Source: an uncultured Clostridia bacterium
GTDB taxonomy: Bacteria; Bacillota; Clostridia; TANB77; CAG-508
Length of the DNA: 25,781 nucleotides
Assembly: GCA_934149155.1 (NCBI GenBank)
Contig: CAKPDZ010000018.1
Coordinates: 1 to 25,781 of the forward strand
Reading direction: 5' to 3'
The position numbers and the translations under genes were made by a program. Positions within the stretch are counted from its first letter, which is position 1, and each line of letters begins with the position of its first letter. Positions 14,656 through 23,300 of the stretch are shown piece after piece. The notes below the pieces were generated by a model. That model did no database searches, was not told the DNA's origin, and saw nothing but the letters and a program-made list of their open reading frames with translations.

Positions 14656-15885
14656 TTAAGAATAAAAAAATTCTTTTATTCTTTCAATTATAGCCTTAAA
14701 TACACTTTCATTTGATTGCAAATCAATTCTACTAGAAACCGTCTTTGCAAATGGTCTTGCTGCAATATATCTAACAAGTGCATAACTGGTTCTAAATTCT
14801 GGTTTTACTGTGCTTACTGCTCTTCCTGTTGACATCTTTACAGGAATATTTAAATTAATTTTTCCTGCTACATCACTTTTGTTGATATTTGTTATCCCTC
14901 TTCCTGCTAATATTACTGTACTTATACTTTGCTTTACATTTTGTGTTGTGATGTCTTTGTTTATTATTGTAAATATTTCTTCTATTCTTGCTTCTATAAT
15001 TTCGATTAGTTCAGAACTTTTTATAACTTTATTTCTGCTTTCATCTTTACATGTATTTAACATTATTTCATTATCATTATCTATATATGATTTTAATGCT
15101 AATCCATATTGTCTTTTTAATCTTTCAGCTTCTTCTTCAGAAATATTTAATACTAATGCTATATCATTTGTAATGTTATCTCCTCCTAAAGGAACCGTAT
15201 TTGTATATGTAAAAGCATTTCCTTCGAATACACCGATTTCAGTATTTCCTGCTCCTATGTCTAATAACATTACATTATCATCTAATTCATTAGTATCTAG
15301 CATTAGATTTCTTTCTGCTAATGCTGTTGGTACTATTCCATCAATTTCTATTCCAACTCTTTTGAATATGGTTGATAATTGCCTTACATATTCTTTATCT
15401 GCTAAAATAATCTGTGCTTTTAATGTAAAATTAGAACTTAAGTTTCCAACTGGATCTGTTACTATTTTTCCATTATCAAGTACTATTTCTGATGGTACTA
15501 TATCTATTATTGTTTTTCCTTCTGGTATTTCTATATCTTTAGCTTGCATCATCGCACTTTGAACATCTTTTAATGATATTCCAGCAAACTTGTCTTTAAG
15601 TTCTTTTACAACACTGTTTTGAACTATTGTTACATATTTTCCTGGAATTGTTACATATGCTGAATTAATTTTAAAATCTGCCTCTTCTTCAGCATCTTTT
15701 ATTGTTTTAGCAATACTTAAACTTATCTCTTCTTCACTAATAATTTTGCCTTTTTTTAAACCTGAACATTTTTCAGATGTACTACATATTGTTTCAATTT
15801 GTCCAAAATTATTTACTTCTCCAACGACAGTACAAACTTTAGATGTACCTATATCAATACCAATTATGATATCACCGATTGCCAA
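14656..15885 (-). CDS. ftsA: Cell division protein FtsA
   Basis: Actin-like ATPase that tethers FtsZ filaments to the membrane. The 409 residues include the actin phosphate-1 loop IIGIDIGTSKVCTVV at the N-terminus, a 1C domain (VPSEIVLDNGKIVTDPVG), phosphate-2 MLLDIGAGNTEIGVF near residue 215, and the adenosine motif VILAGRGITNI near 325. A C-terminal amphipathic helix (about FKAIIERIKEFFYS) should insert in the membrane. The start is a TTG at 15885, chosen because GGAGG lies 7 bases upstream and homology begins there. It has a consensus promoter of its own, with a repeat array upstream, so ftsAZ can be expressed apart from the murA-divIB-DUF881-sbp genes. Confidence 0.95.
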   Translation of the reverse strand: MAIGDIIIGIDIGTSKVCTVVGEVNNFGQIETICSTSEKCSGLKKGKIISEEEISLSIAKTIKDAEEEADFKINSAYVTIPGKYVTIVQNSVVKELKDKFAGISLKDVQSAMMQAKDIEIPEGKTIIDIVPSEIVLDNGKIVTDPVGNLSSNFTLKAQIILADKEYVRQLSTIFKRVGIEIDGIVPTALAERNLMLDTNELDDNVMLLDIGAGNTEIGVFEGNAFTYTNTVPLGGDNITNDIALVLNISEEEAERLKRQYGLALKSYIDNDNEIMLNTCKDESRNKVIKSSELIEIIEARIEEIFTIINKDITTQNVKQSISTVILAGRGITNINKSDVAGKINLNIPVKMSTGRAVSTVKPEFRTSYALVRYIAARPFAKTVSSRIDLQSNESVFKAIIERIKEFFYS

Positions 15886-15924
15886 GATAATTCCTCCATT
15901 TATTTTTGTGTTTTTCTAGTGTTA

Positions 15925-15953
15925 TATATATTACATTTTGATAAAAATGTCAA
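15925..15953 (-). promoter_or_regulatory. Sigma-A promoter for ftsA-ftsZ
   Basis: Minus-strand TTGACA (15948-15953, perfect) and TATATA (15925-15930) with a 17-base spacer, about 40 bases before the ftsA start codon. The spacer and -35 contain a 7-bp inverted repeat (ACATTTT/AAAATGT). Confidence 0.75.
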
Positions 15954-15960
15954 TATAATT

Positions 15961-16010
15961 TGAAATATTTTTGAAATATTTTTGTAATATTTGTAACACT
16001 TCTGTAATAT
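15961..16010. repeat. Five phased 8-bp direct repeats upstream of the ftsA promoter
   Basis: On the plus strand the octamer TG(A/T)AA(T/C)A(T/C) occurs at 15961, 15972, 15983, 15992 and 16003, spacings 11, 11, 9 and 11, close to one helical turn. The array ends 7 bases upstream of the -35 box and fills the gap between sbp and ftsA. Such phasing fits a curved A-tract/UP element or repeated sites for a regulator. Confidence 0.6.
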
Positions 16011-16024
16011 ATTTTTTTATTTTC

Positions 16025-16399
16025 TTACTGCGCCAACTCTTTCCCCTTTTTAGCTTTTTTTTCCATCCATTTTTCTATGTAATATCTTCTTATTATTGTT
16101 AAATTATTAAACATTCTTCCAACAAATACTACTAATGCAGCTAAATAAATGTCCAAATTTAATCTTTGTCCCAAATATGTTAATGCTATTGAAAGTATGC
16201 TATTGCAAAAGAATCCAGATATAAAAATAGTTAAATCAAAATTCTTTTTTAAAACAGATGTAATTCCTCCAAATACTGAATCTAAAGCTGCCACTACCGC
16301 AATTGCTAAAAACGCAGAATATGTATATGGTATTACTGGAACATTCATCCCAACTAAAGCACCTACTATACATCCTATTACTATAGCTATAATAATCAT
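16025..16399 (-). CDS. sbp: Small basic protein Sbp (DUF1290)
   Basis: Small membrane protein of the DUF1290 family, found beside ftsA/ftsZ and DUF881 genes across Gram-positives; its role is not established. The 124 residues hold about three hydrophobic segments (2-20, 27-45, 56-78) with the conserved VPYTYS-like VPVIPYTYSAFLAIAVVAALDSVFGG, and a lysine-rich C-terminus. GGGGGA precedes the ATG. It follows the second DUF881 gene by 12 bases. Confidence 0.93.
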   Translation of the reverse strand: MIIIAIVIGCIVGALVGMNVPVIPYTYSAFLAIAVVAALDSVFGGITSVLKKNFDLTIFISGFFCNSILSIALTYLGQRLNLDIYLAALVVFVGRMFNNLTIIRRYYIEKWMEKKAKKGKELAQ

Positions 16400-16411
16400 T
16401 TTATTTTCCCC

Positions 16412-17137
16412 CTAATTCATATATTTTGATGTCATATCTTTGTCATATTTTTCAATTCTTATTTTTTTGTTTGTATCAACACTTGTTTCATGCCCAAGTT
16501 CTTTTAGTTGATTTACTCCTCCACCTTTTCCTGATACAGCACTTTTTAAATAATCAGCATCTCCAATTGCATTTATTACATATGGTGATGTTATTTTATC
16601 ACCATTTACTTTTAAAAATTCTGTCCCTATCTCATAAACCGCTGACATTGCAGTAATTCGATGTCCGTTTAAAGATATTGCATCTGCTCCTGCTGAAAAT
16701 AATTCATTTATTATAGTCAAAATCTGAGTTGATGTTATTTTATCGACTTGTACGTCATCTGAAAGTTGTGTTCCTCCTTTATCTGTTAATTGTATTACTA
16801 TTCCTTCTCCTTCAACATCAGTTTTTCCTAATGATTCATTCAATTGTTCTAATTCTGTTGTTAATAATTGATATGTTTTTGCGTCTGATTCTTTTTCGTT
16901 TTTGTATTCCTCTATTTTGGAACTTAATTCTTCATATTTAGCATTCAATTCGTCATACTTATCATTCCAGTTTTTCAATTCTAATCTAAGTTCAGACTCT
17001 TTCATTGTTTCTATTTCTGTTATATCTGTTTGTTTTACAACCTTAAATTGCATAAACATTACAAGCATTAATGCCAAACATGCAATTCCAATTGTTATTG
17101 ACATTACAATTCTTTCCTTGCTTACTTTTATCTTCAT
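16412..17137 (-). CDS. DUF881 family protein (second copy)
   Basis: One of two adjacent DUF881 proteins. The family is linked to the division cluster of Gram-positives, with no assigned reaction. Of 241 residues, an N-terminal membrane helix (about 12-32) is followed by a coiled coil rich in Glu/Lys/Leu (about 40-95) and an extracellular DUF881 domain: GEGIVIQLTDKGG, then TIINELFSAGADAISLNGHRITAMSAV and SPYVINAIGD. Single-pass topology with the domain outside is inferred. AAAGGATGG lies upstream of the ATG. It is 24 bases after the first copy and 12 before sbp. Confidence 0.92.
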   Translation of the reverse strand: MKIKVSKERIVMSITIGIACLALMLVMFMQFKVVKQTDITEIETMKESELRLELKNWNDKYDELNAKYEELSSKIEEYKNEKESDAKTYQLLTTELEQLNESLGKTDVEGEGIVIQLTDKGGTQLSDDVQVDKITSTQILTIINELFSAGADAISLNGHRITAMSAVYEIGTEFLKVNGDKITSPYVINAIGDADYLKSAVSGKGGGVNQLKELGHETSVDTNKKIRIEKYDKDMTSKYMN

Positions 17138-17161
17138 CTTTTTCCATCCTTTCAGCCTTCA

Positions 17162-17890
17162 TTATTTGCTTTGTGCGTACTGAAACTTCATTACTCCAGT
17201 ATACTTTGGAATTGTTATTATTTTTTTGTCTGTCATTTTTTCAATTGATACTTTTAAATATCTATTTTCTCTTAAATTATCTAGATATCCTCCAAATCTG
17301 TTTACATTTATTAGTACTTCTGGTAAACCTATTGCTTTAATTGTGAATGGTGCTCCAACTTTTTCACCATTTACTTTTATTATATTTCCATCGCATTCAA
17401 TTGCTGAAGTTGTTACTAATCTTTGTTCATTTATTGATATTGCTTCTGCTCCTGCATTTTTTAATTCATTTACTACACTTATTAAGTCAGTATCATGTAC
17501 AAGTAACAAATTAGGATCTGCAAGCCAACTATTTAACGAAATATCTTGATTATCATTTATTGTTATTATTAGTCCATTCCCTGTTACTTCTGATAAGCCT
17601 AATATTTTGTTTCCATTTTTTATTTCATTTTCTAAATCTGTTAATTCAGTATTATTTTGAGTTGCATTTGTCCTTTCTGTTTCTAGTTTATTTTCTGCAT
17701 CTTCTACTTCTGCATATAAATTATCATATTTTTCTTTAGCTTTTAGTACAGCATCTCTTAACTGATTTTCCTGGGCATTTATACTAACTGTAGTTCCTGT
17801 ACCTTCTACAGTTCTAACTTGTACAACTATACCACATGTTAATAACGCACACATAATTCCTAAGATTATAGTAATTATTTTTTTATTCAT
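17162..17890 (-). CDS. DUF881 family protein (first copy)
   Basis: Paralogue of the next gene, with the same plan: membrane helix (about 5-25), coiled coil (about 40-90), then the DUF881 domain with GNGLIITINDNQD, VVNELKNAGAEAISINEQRLVTTSAI and APFTIKAIG. Length 242 residues from the ATG at 17890, which has GGAG 7 bases upstream; an in-frame TTG one codon earlier is not the likely start. It lies 27 bases after divIB. Tandem DUF881 genes are the usual arrangement here in Clostridia. Confidence 0.92.
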   Translation of the reverse strand: MNKKIITIILGIMCALLTCGIVVQVRTVEGTGTTVSINAQENQLRDAVLKAKEKYDNLYAEVEDAENKLETERTNATQNNTELTDLENEIKNGNKILGLSEVTGNGLIITINDNQDISLNSWLADPNLLLVHDTDLISVVNELKNAGAEAISINEQRLVTTSAIECDGNIIKVNGEKVGAPFTIKAIGLPEVLINVNRFGGYLDNLRENRYLKVSIEKMTDKKIITIPKYTGVMKFQYAQSK

Positions 17891-17917
17891 CAATCTACTC
17901 CTTTCATTATTTTAGTT

Positions 17918-18718
17918 TCAATTTGCATTAAAATATGGTTTAAAATCACTATTTAAATTTCCATTTACATATATTGTACCTTTATTACCTGCTTCTTGTT
18001 TTAATAGAGCTTTTACATAATCCATTCTATTCTTTAAATTCGTGGCATCTCCTAAATTTATTATTAAACCTTCATTTTCTAAGCTTAATATATATTCATC
18101 TTCTACTTGAATTTGAGTTATTTGAGTATCAATTTCAATTTTCTTACATTCTTGATATATTTGCAATATGTTTTCCATTTTATCCAAATCTTTTTCATTA
18201 AGTCTTTTAAGTGAATTTGCATCATTTTCTGTTACTTCAATACCAATTATTGTAGGAAGCTCTAACTTTTCTGCTTCACATCCTATTATATATCCTTGTT
18301 CATCTATATAAATATATTTTTCTTGACTTGTTTTTATTTGAAATCTTTTTGTTCTTTCTGTTATTTCTATTTCAACCCTACTTGGATATAATTTTTTTAT
18401 TTTTGCTTTTTCTATAGCTCCATTTTGCTTTAATTTTACTTCTAGTACTTTACTAGATTTTAATAATATATTATCTCCTATTTTTATATCCGCTATTTTT
18501 AAAACTTTCTCTCTTGTTAATTGACTATTTCCATTTACTGTTATTGTTTGTATTTTAAAAGTCGGTGACATAAATAAATATGCTCCAATTATTGCTAATA
18601 AAATTATTATAATTATTGTTATTAACATACTTTTTCTTCTCTTTATTCTTTTTTGCTCCATTTCTTTCTGTTTATTTATTCTATTTTGTGGTCTCACCTT
18701 TTTAGTTTTAGTTGCCAT
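17918..18718 (-). CDS. divIB: Cell division protein DivIB/FtsQ
   Basis: Bitopic membrane protein of the divisome that works with FtsL and DivIC. From the ATG at 18718 the product is 266 residues: a basic cytoplasmic tail (about 1-30), one membrane helix (MLITIIIIILLAIIGAYLFM), then a POTRA domain (FKIQTITVNGNSQLTREKVLKIADIKIGDNIL) and the FtsQ beta domain (KLYPSRVEIEITERTKRFQI, then YIYIDEQGYII). The frame is open for 39 more codons upstream, but GGAAGTGAG a few bases before 18718 and the composition of the extra codons favour the shorter form. Repeat element copy B separates it from murA, so it may need its own promoter; none is obvious. Confidence 0.88.
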   Translation of the reverse strand: MATKTKKVRPQNRINKQKEMEQKRIKRRKSMLITIIIIILLAIIGAYLFMSPTFKIQTITVNGNSQLTREKVLKIADIKIGDNILLKSSKVLEVKLKQNGAIEKAKIKKLYPSRVEIEITERTKRFQIKTSQEKYIYIDEQGYIIGCEAEKLELPTIIGIEVTENDANSLKRLNEKDLDKMENILQIYQECKKIEIDTQITQIQVEDEYILSLENEGLIINLGDATNLKNRMDYVKALLKQEAGNKGTIYVNGNLNSDFKPYFNAN

Positions 18719-18858
18719 ATTTATCTCACTTCCTTTGTATTTTTTATAGTCAATTTTTGCCTTTTTTATTTTAACACTTTTATATATTTTTTTCCATACT
18801 TTTTTGAATTTTTTTATAATTTTATTGCAATTCACAGTTATCTTTTATAGTTTATGAA

Positions 18859-19004
18859 AAAATTAATAATATATTGTTTTTGAAATACAGCATAAGCGAC
18901 CAAACGATCTTATGCGAGTACGATATGGAGCAATCTACATACTAGTATTTTTTAATATGCAAATTGCGACACCACGGTATAAAAAACAATATATTATTAA
19001 TTTT
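18859..19004. repeat. Palindromic repeat element, copy B (full length)
   Basis: Its interior aligns with copy A with a single one-base length difference; about four in five positions match by eye. The terminal inverted repeats 18859-18881 and 18982-19004 are perfect over 23 bases, with imperfect extension outward on both sides. Inside are a perfect 7-bp hairpin GCATAAG/CTTATGC (18890-18915), the shared GATATGGAGCAATCTACA, and a GCAAT.../...ATTGC arm that has two mismatches compared with copy A. The right arm overlaps the murA stop codon. Confidence 0.85.
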
Positions 19005-20253
19005 AATCTTCTATAAAAATTTTTGCTCCCAACCTTTTTAATTTATCTTCTATATTTTCATATCCTCTTAATACATAATGAATGTTATCAATCTGTGTAA
19101 CACCTTTAGCTGCAAGAGCTTCTACTATAAGAGCTGCACCTCCTCTTAAATCTGATGCAACAACATTTGCTCCTTGAATTCTCTTTGTTCCTTTTATTAC
19201 TGCAGTCCTTCCTTCTACATTTATTTTGCTTCCCATTCTATTTAATTCTTGTACATATTTATATCTATTTTCAAAAATATTTTCTGTTATTATAGATGTC
19301 CCCTTAGCTGTAGAAAGTAAAGCTCCAAAAATTGATTGCATATCTGTTGGAAAACCTGGATATGGCATTGTTTTTATATCTACAGCTTTTACTCTTCTAG
19401 GAGCCTTTATTTGTACATAATTTTTTCCAATTTCTAATGTACAATTTGTTTCTTCTAATTTATCTAAAATTGGTTCAATATGTGTTGGATTTGTATTAGT
19501 TATCTTTACAGTTCCCCCTGTTATTGCTCCTGCTACTAAATATGTTCCCGCTTCTATTCTATCTGGCATTATGTTATAACTTATTTCAGTTAATTTTTTA
19601 ACGCCTGCTATTTCTATTCTATCTGTTCCAGCACCTTTAATTTTAGCTCCTGCCTTATTCAAAAATTTAACTAAATCTTCTATCTCTGGCTCTTTTGCTG
19701 CATTTGTTAATATTGTTGTTCCTTCTGCCAAACAAGCTGCTAATATGATATTTTCTGTTGCTCCAACACTTGGAAAATCCAAATGAATTTGAGTTCCTTT
19801 TATTTTTTCAGAATCACAAATTATTTCTCCATATTCTTCTTTTATGTTTATTCCTAATTTTTCAAATCCTTTTAAATGTAAATCTATTGGTCTTGAACCA
19901 ATTTCACAGCCTCCTGGATATGAAAAATTAGCCTTATTATATTTACCTATTATGGCTCCTGCTAATATCACTGACGATCTCATTTTTCTCATTAAATTCT
20001 CTGGTATTGCATATGTATGAACTTTACTTGTTTCTATAATTATTTTGTTGTTCTTTTTTGTTACTTTTCCACCAATATCTCTTATAATTTCAAACATTGT
20101 CTGTACATCTTGAATATTAGGCACATTATATAATATAGTTTTTCCTTTTACTAATATGGTTGCTGCAATTATGGGCAATGCTGCATTCTTAGAACCTGAT
20201 ATTCGAACTTCTCCTTCTAATTTTTTTCCTCCCTGAATTATAAATTTTGACAT
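19003..20253 (-). CDS. murA: UDP-N-acetylglucosamine 1-carboxyvinyltransferase
   Basis: First committed enzyme of peptidoglycan synthesis: transfers enolpyruvate from PEP to UDP-GlcNAc in the cytoplasm; target of fosfomycin. The 416-residue length is typical. The substrate-binding GSKNAALP (K22, N23) and the catalytic loop YPGGCEIGSRPIDLHLKGF with Cys116 are present, so fosfomycin sensitivity at the active site is expected. RIEAGTYLVAGAITGG and PGFPTDMQSIFGALLSTAKG are also typical. GAGGTG precedes the ATG. Its position upstream of divIB is the usual clostridial order. The stop codon lies inside the right arm of repeat copy B. Many Firmicutes have two MurA paralogues, and which one this is cannot be settled here. 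Confidence 0.97.
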   Translation of the reverse strand: MSKFIIQGGKKLEGEVRISGSKNAALPIIAATILVKGKTILYNVPNIQDVQTMFEIIRDIGGKVTKKNNKIIIETSKVHTYAIPENLMRKMRSSVILAGAIIGKYNKANFSYPGGCEIGSRPIDLHLKGFEKLGINIKEEYGEIICDSEKIKGTQIHLDFPSVGATENIILAACLAEGTTILTNAAKEPEIEDLVKFLNKAGAKIKGAGTDRIEIAGVKKLTEISYNIMPDRIEAGTYLVAGAITGGTVKITNTNPTHIEPILDKLEETNCTLEIGKNYVQIKAPRRVKAVDIKTMPYPGFPTDMQSIFGALLSTAKGTSIITENIFENRYKYVQELNRMGSKINVEGRTAVIKGTKRIQGANVVASDLRGGAALIVEALAAKGVTQIDNIHYVLRGYENIEDKLKRLGAKIFIED

Positions 20254-20321
20254 TTTTTCACCTCTTTTTTTCTTTTGTTATATTTTATGTTATTTATAGT
20301 AAAGGTGTGCTTAAGGCTTTT

Positions 20322-20357
20322 GCAGAAAAAAAAACAACTCTCTATTGAGTTGTTTTT
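20322..20357 (-). terminator. Terminator after the DUF3048 gene
   Basis: AACAACTC (20333-20340) pairs with GAGTTGTT (20347-20354) around a 6-base loop; in the minus direction a U-rich run of nine follows. It is just downstream of the DUF3048 stop codon and separates the ybeY unit from murA. Confidence 0.9.
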
Positions 20358-20362
20358 CAATT

Positions 20363-21418
20363 TTATTCAATTGTCAATTTTGCATCTGGTGGACAAATAT
20401 TCACAAAAGTATTTCCATCATTAACTTCAATTTCTTTGCCGTTTAAATCTTTATAAACTGTTTGCTCATTTCTTGCATTTTTAATACATTGTATTTCTAT
20501 AGCCTTTCCATCAGTTATATAATAACCTTTAAAAGTGCCTATATTTTTTAATCCTTGTCTGCCTTTATTTTCACTATCATCTAAAGTATAATTTTCACAC
20601 ATTGTAATAATTATATTTTTAGTTGTTACAGGCTCACCTGTAATATAATCTGTTTGAAGTTTATTTCTCGCATATCTTTTATATGTTTTTGTTTGTTCAT
20701 CATATTCATATTTTACTGTTTGAAGATTTGAATGTGGTATTGTTATACTTGTTGCATTTACAGCAGTTGATGGCATTTCGACTTCATTAGAAACATAATT
20801 TAAAATACTTTTTTTGTTTGATGTTTTTGAATATCCTTTTCTTTCTGCTATTTTTAAAATATTTTCTGTTGAAGTAAATAAATTATGTGGTGCTGATTTG
20901 TCTTTCACTCTCCAAAAGCTTGATGAACTTTCTTGGATTCCGTTTATATTATTAACGCCTAAACTTGATATATCACTTTGAGCTTGTGGACTCCATCCAT
21001 GATGTACATATATTGCATCATTTTCTAAAGCATAATCTAAGAAATAATGTCTAGAACTTCTTACTGGCCCAATCTTCTCTAGATTTTGTCCTTTAAATAA
21101 AGCCATTAATCTAGTTTCTCCGCCTTCTACAACTATTTCATATACCATATATGCTTTGTTTAAATTGGCTTGTGGCCATGCTCCTGAATGATTATCTATC
21201 ATTACAGCTATAGGTCTATCATTACCATTAAATATGTTTATATTTTTTTGTTGCTGTACAACCATAGCTCCAGAATCCTCTGATTCAGAACTATTTACAT
21301 CTTCCATTGCTGGAACTGCTTTTTTATTACTAATTATTTTATATATAAGAATTCCCCCTGCTATTACTACTAATATCGCTAAGACAATTAATAATATCAT
21401 AGTTTTCTTATTTTTCAT
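20363..21418 (-). CDS. DUF3048 (YerB-like) membrane-anchored protein
   Basis: Extracytoplasmic protein of the DUF3048 family, which includes YerB of Bacillus; function unknown. The 351 residues start with a short basic stretch and a hydrophobic anchor (about 7-30, ILLIVLAILVVIAGGILIY). No lipobox Cys is present, so it is anchored by the helix rather than lipidated. The N-terminal DUF3048 domain is clear (RPIAVMIDNHSGAWPQA, EIVVEGGETRLMALFKG, IGPVRSSRHYFLDYALENDAIYVHHGWSPQA), and a C-terminal domain follows with YITGEPVTTKNIIITM. The start overlaps the end of ybeY by 11 bases, indicating coupling. Membership of this operon is unusual; era, dgkA or cdd often follow ybeY. Confidence 0.92.
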   Translation of the reverse strand: MKNKKTMILLIVLAILVVIAGGILIYKIISNKKAVPAMEDVNSSESEDSGAMVVQQQKNINIFNGNDRPIAVMIDNHSGAWPQANLNKAYMVYEIVVEGGETRLMALFKGQNLEKIGPVRSSRHYFLDYALENDAIYVHHGWSPQAQSDISSLGVNNINGIQESSSSFWRVKDKSAPHNLFTSTENILKIAERKGYSKTSNKKSILNYVSNEVEMPSTAVNATSITIPHSNLQTVKYEYDEQTKTYKRYARNKLQTDYITGEPVTTKNIIITMCENYTLDDSENKGRQGLKNIGTFKGYYITDGKAIEIQCIKNARNEQTVYKDLNGKEIEVNDGNTFVNICPPDAKLTIE

Positions 21419-21896
21419 TCATTTCTTCCCTTCTTATTCCCAATTTTTCTAGGACTTTTTCTTCTTTAGGTCTCATTATAACTTTGTCCTCTTCTTTAAT
21501 ATGGTCATATCCCATTAAATGATAAAATCCATGTACTAACATATATGCAAATTCTCTTTCAAAACTATGTCCATATTCTTTTGCTTGTTTTTCTACTTGT
21601 TCTATCGAAATTACAATATCTCCTAATACATCTTCATATTCAAAATCTTTTTGGGCTATTTTGTTATCTATTTCTTCTTTTTCAAACATAGGAAATGATA
21701 GGACATCTGTTGCCCTATCTACATTCCTGTACTGTTTGTTTATTTCGTGAATATGTTCAGGAGTTGTTAATGTTATACTTATATATAACTTTGAATCTTC
21801 CATATTTTCTTCTTTAAAGCATTGTTCTACTACTTTTTTTATTATTTCTTCATATTTGCTATTTTCTTCTAAATCTAAATATTCTAATTGATACAT
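21408..21896 (-). CDS. ybeY: Endoribonuclease YbeY (rRNA maturation factor)
   Basis: Zinc-dependent RNase acting in 16S rRNA 3' processing and ribosome quality control. About 162 residues. The zinc motif is HGFYHLMGYDH near the C-terminus, with three His, and the preceding NKQYRNVDRATDVLSFPMF and LGDIVISIEQV are family hallmarks. The ATG at 21896 (MYQLEYLDL) is preferred over one four codons upstream, because GAGGAG sits between them at the right distance. It is 33 bases after the unrecognised 397-codon gene and overlaps the DUF3048 start. PhoH, its common upstream partner, is missing. Confidence 0.95.
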   Translation of the reverse strand: MYQLEYLDLEENSKYEEIIKKVVEQCFKEENMEDSKLYISITLTTPEHIHEINKQYRNVDRATDVLSFPMFEKEEIDNKIAQKDFEYEDVLGDIVISIEQVEKQAKEYGHSFEREFAYMLVHGFYHLMGYDHIKEEDKVIMRPKEEKVLEKLGIRREEMNEK

Positions 21897-21928
21897 TTTA
21901 CTCCTCATATCTTATACAATAAATATTT

Positions 21929-23122
21929 CTATGCACTTACATATTCATTCATTATTGTACTAACTTTGCTTTTTATAAATTTTCCATCTTTTGTTTTATA
22001 ATCTCTTATTTCTTTCATAACTCCAAAATCCACTAATTTTCTCTTATAGTATTTCATTAATCTAGTATAATCTGTCTTTTCTCCTTTCACTTTTTGAATA
22101 TCTTCTTTTATAAATAAAATTTCTTTTTCTTTAATATATTCAACAAAGTCTATATCTTTTATTTTTTGTATGTCTTTGTATTTTTCATGAAAACGTTTAA
22201 ATTGTTCTCTGTCTTTCGGATTATCCCAATATACTTTTGTTGCTAATAATCTGATATTATAATCTTCTATTAGTGTTAACAACATTGAATATGCTTTTTC
22301 TCTTTTTGCTGCTATTTTTGTATCTTGTACTAAACATCTTGCATCTTTTAATAATTTCATATAACATTGTTCTGCAACAACTAATGGTAAACTATGTGTA
22401 AATAAAGTTCTACTTATTCCTAATAAAACCATATTTTTTTCTATATGATCTCTAGCATCTAATTTTCCCACTGAAAATTTTTCATATTTTTCATATTCTT
22501 TTACTACTTTTTCTAATTTTGGATCTTTGATTTTTAATGGTAAAATATTTTTTATATAATCTTCTAATGTGTCAAATATTTTTACATATATCCATTCTTT
22601 AGCCACATCATATACATTTGTTGTATCTGCTAATTTTACTGAATAATTTTTTAATATTCCTTTATATAATGAATCTTGTTTTGAGATATAAAATAATTTA
22701 TATTTATCTATAACTTTTTGCTTTCCAGAATTCATTACAGTTTCTTTATCTAATTCTAACAAATATTTTTGCTTTCTATATTTGTATTCAATATATTCAC
22801 TTTCTTTAAGTTGAACTATTCCATAATATTGTGATAATGCTGTGCTTTCTAATTGTGTTGCTGTTTGATTTTTTACTTTTTTATATATTGTATCTAATAC
22901 ATATTTGTCTAAGGCTTCTAAATATTCTGTATATGCTTCTTCATATTTTTTCTCGTCTTCTTCTGAATTTTGAAATGCTTTTAATACTGCATTTCTCTTC
23001 ATACTTATTCTCATTCCATTAATACCAATTTGTGTTGGAATTAATAGCTTTGTTAATGTATTTGTTAATTTATTAAAAAAGGTTTTGTCTGTTCCTACTA
23101 CTCTTAAACTTCTCTCTTCCAT
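21929..23122 (-). CDS. Hypothetical protein, unrecognised 397-residue helical protein
   Basis: Not recognised. A soluble-looking protein, very rich in Lys, Glu and Tyr, with almost no Gly or Pro, so probably mostly helical. There is no signal peptide, membrane helix or nucleotide-binding loop. The least charged segment is near the N-terminus (FFNKLTNTLTKLLIPTQIGINGMRISMKRN). Long helical stretches follow (EEDEKKYEEAYTEYLEALDKY; VVKEYEKYEKFSVGKLDARDHIEKN), and the C-terminus is basic (YYKRKLVDFGVMKEIRDYK). GGATGG precedes the ATG. It lies 37 bases after the repaired yqfD frame and 33 before ybeY, so it is surely in this operon. In many Clostridia that slot holds phoH and the HD-domain gene pgpH. 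It shows no PhoH Walker A motif. Confidence 0.8.
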   Translation of the reverse strand: MEERSLRVVGTDKTFFNKLTNTLTKLLIPTQIGINGMRISMKRNAVLKAFQNSEEDEKKYEEAYTEYLEALDKYVLDTIYKKVKNQTATQLESTALSQYYGIVQLKESEYIEYKYRKQKYLLELDKETVMNSGKQKVIDKYKLFYISKQDSLYKGILKNYSVKLADTTNVYDVAKEWIYVKIFDTLEDYIKNILPLKIKDPKLEKVVKEYEKYEKFSVGKLDARDHIEKNMVLLGISRTLFTHSLPLVVAEQCYMKLLKDARCLVQDTKIAAKREKAYSMLLTLIEDYNIRLLATKVYWDNPKDREQFKRFHEKYKDIQKIKDIDFVEYIKEKEILFIKEDIQKVKGEKTDYTRLMKYYKRKLVDFGVMKEIRDYKTKDGKFIKSKVSTIMNEYVSA

Positions 23123-23159
23123 TTTTCCATCCTTTCCAAGTTCTTGGTAGGCAGGTATC

Positions 23160-23300
23160 TTATTGTATTTCTTCTGTCTGTTCTTGTGTTTTATCTATTT
23201 TTTCCTGCATTCCTATATTTTCAACTACTTCATATGTTACACTTACTTCTACATCATCTTCATTCTCTACTACACTTGCATTTTTTCCGAAGTATATTTT
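23160..23300 (-). pseudogene. yqfD: Displaced C-terminal tail of yqfD (in the +1 frame)
   Basis: Immediately after the A-rich region at 23297-23306 the next frame reads KIYFGKNASVVENEDDVEV and continues SVTYEVVENIGMQEKI, up to a TAA at 23160-23162. The TYEV.E.IG stretch is the conserved end of YqfD proteins, whereas the yqfD frame as written ends abruptly at 23260 with CKCSRE. One surplus A would explain both. Confidence 0.8.

Noticed and set aside
14810..15562. Plus-strand open frame of 250 codons opposite ftsA
   Set aside because: The antisense of a well-conserved AT-rich gene often stays open. There is no ribosome binding site or recognisable domain, and ftsA on the other strand is certain.
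18719..18835. 39-codon N-terminal extension of DivIB
   Set aside because: A good ribosome binding site lies just before the internal ATG at 18718. The extension is a poly-Lys/Ile stretch expected from AT-rich intergenic DNA.
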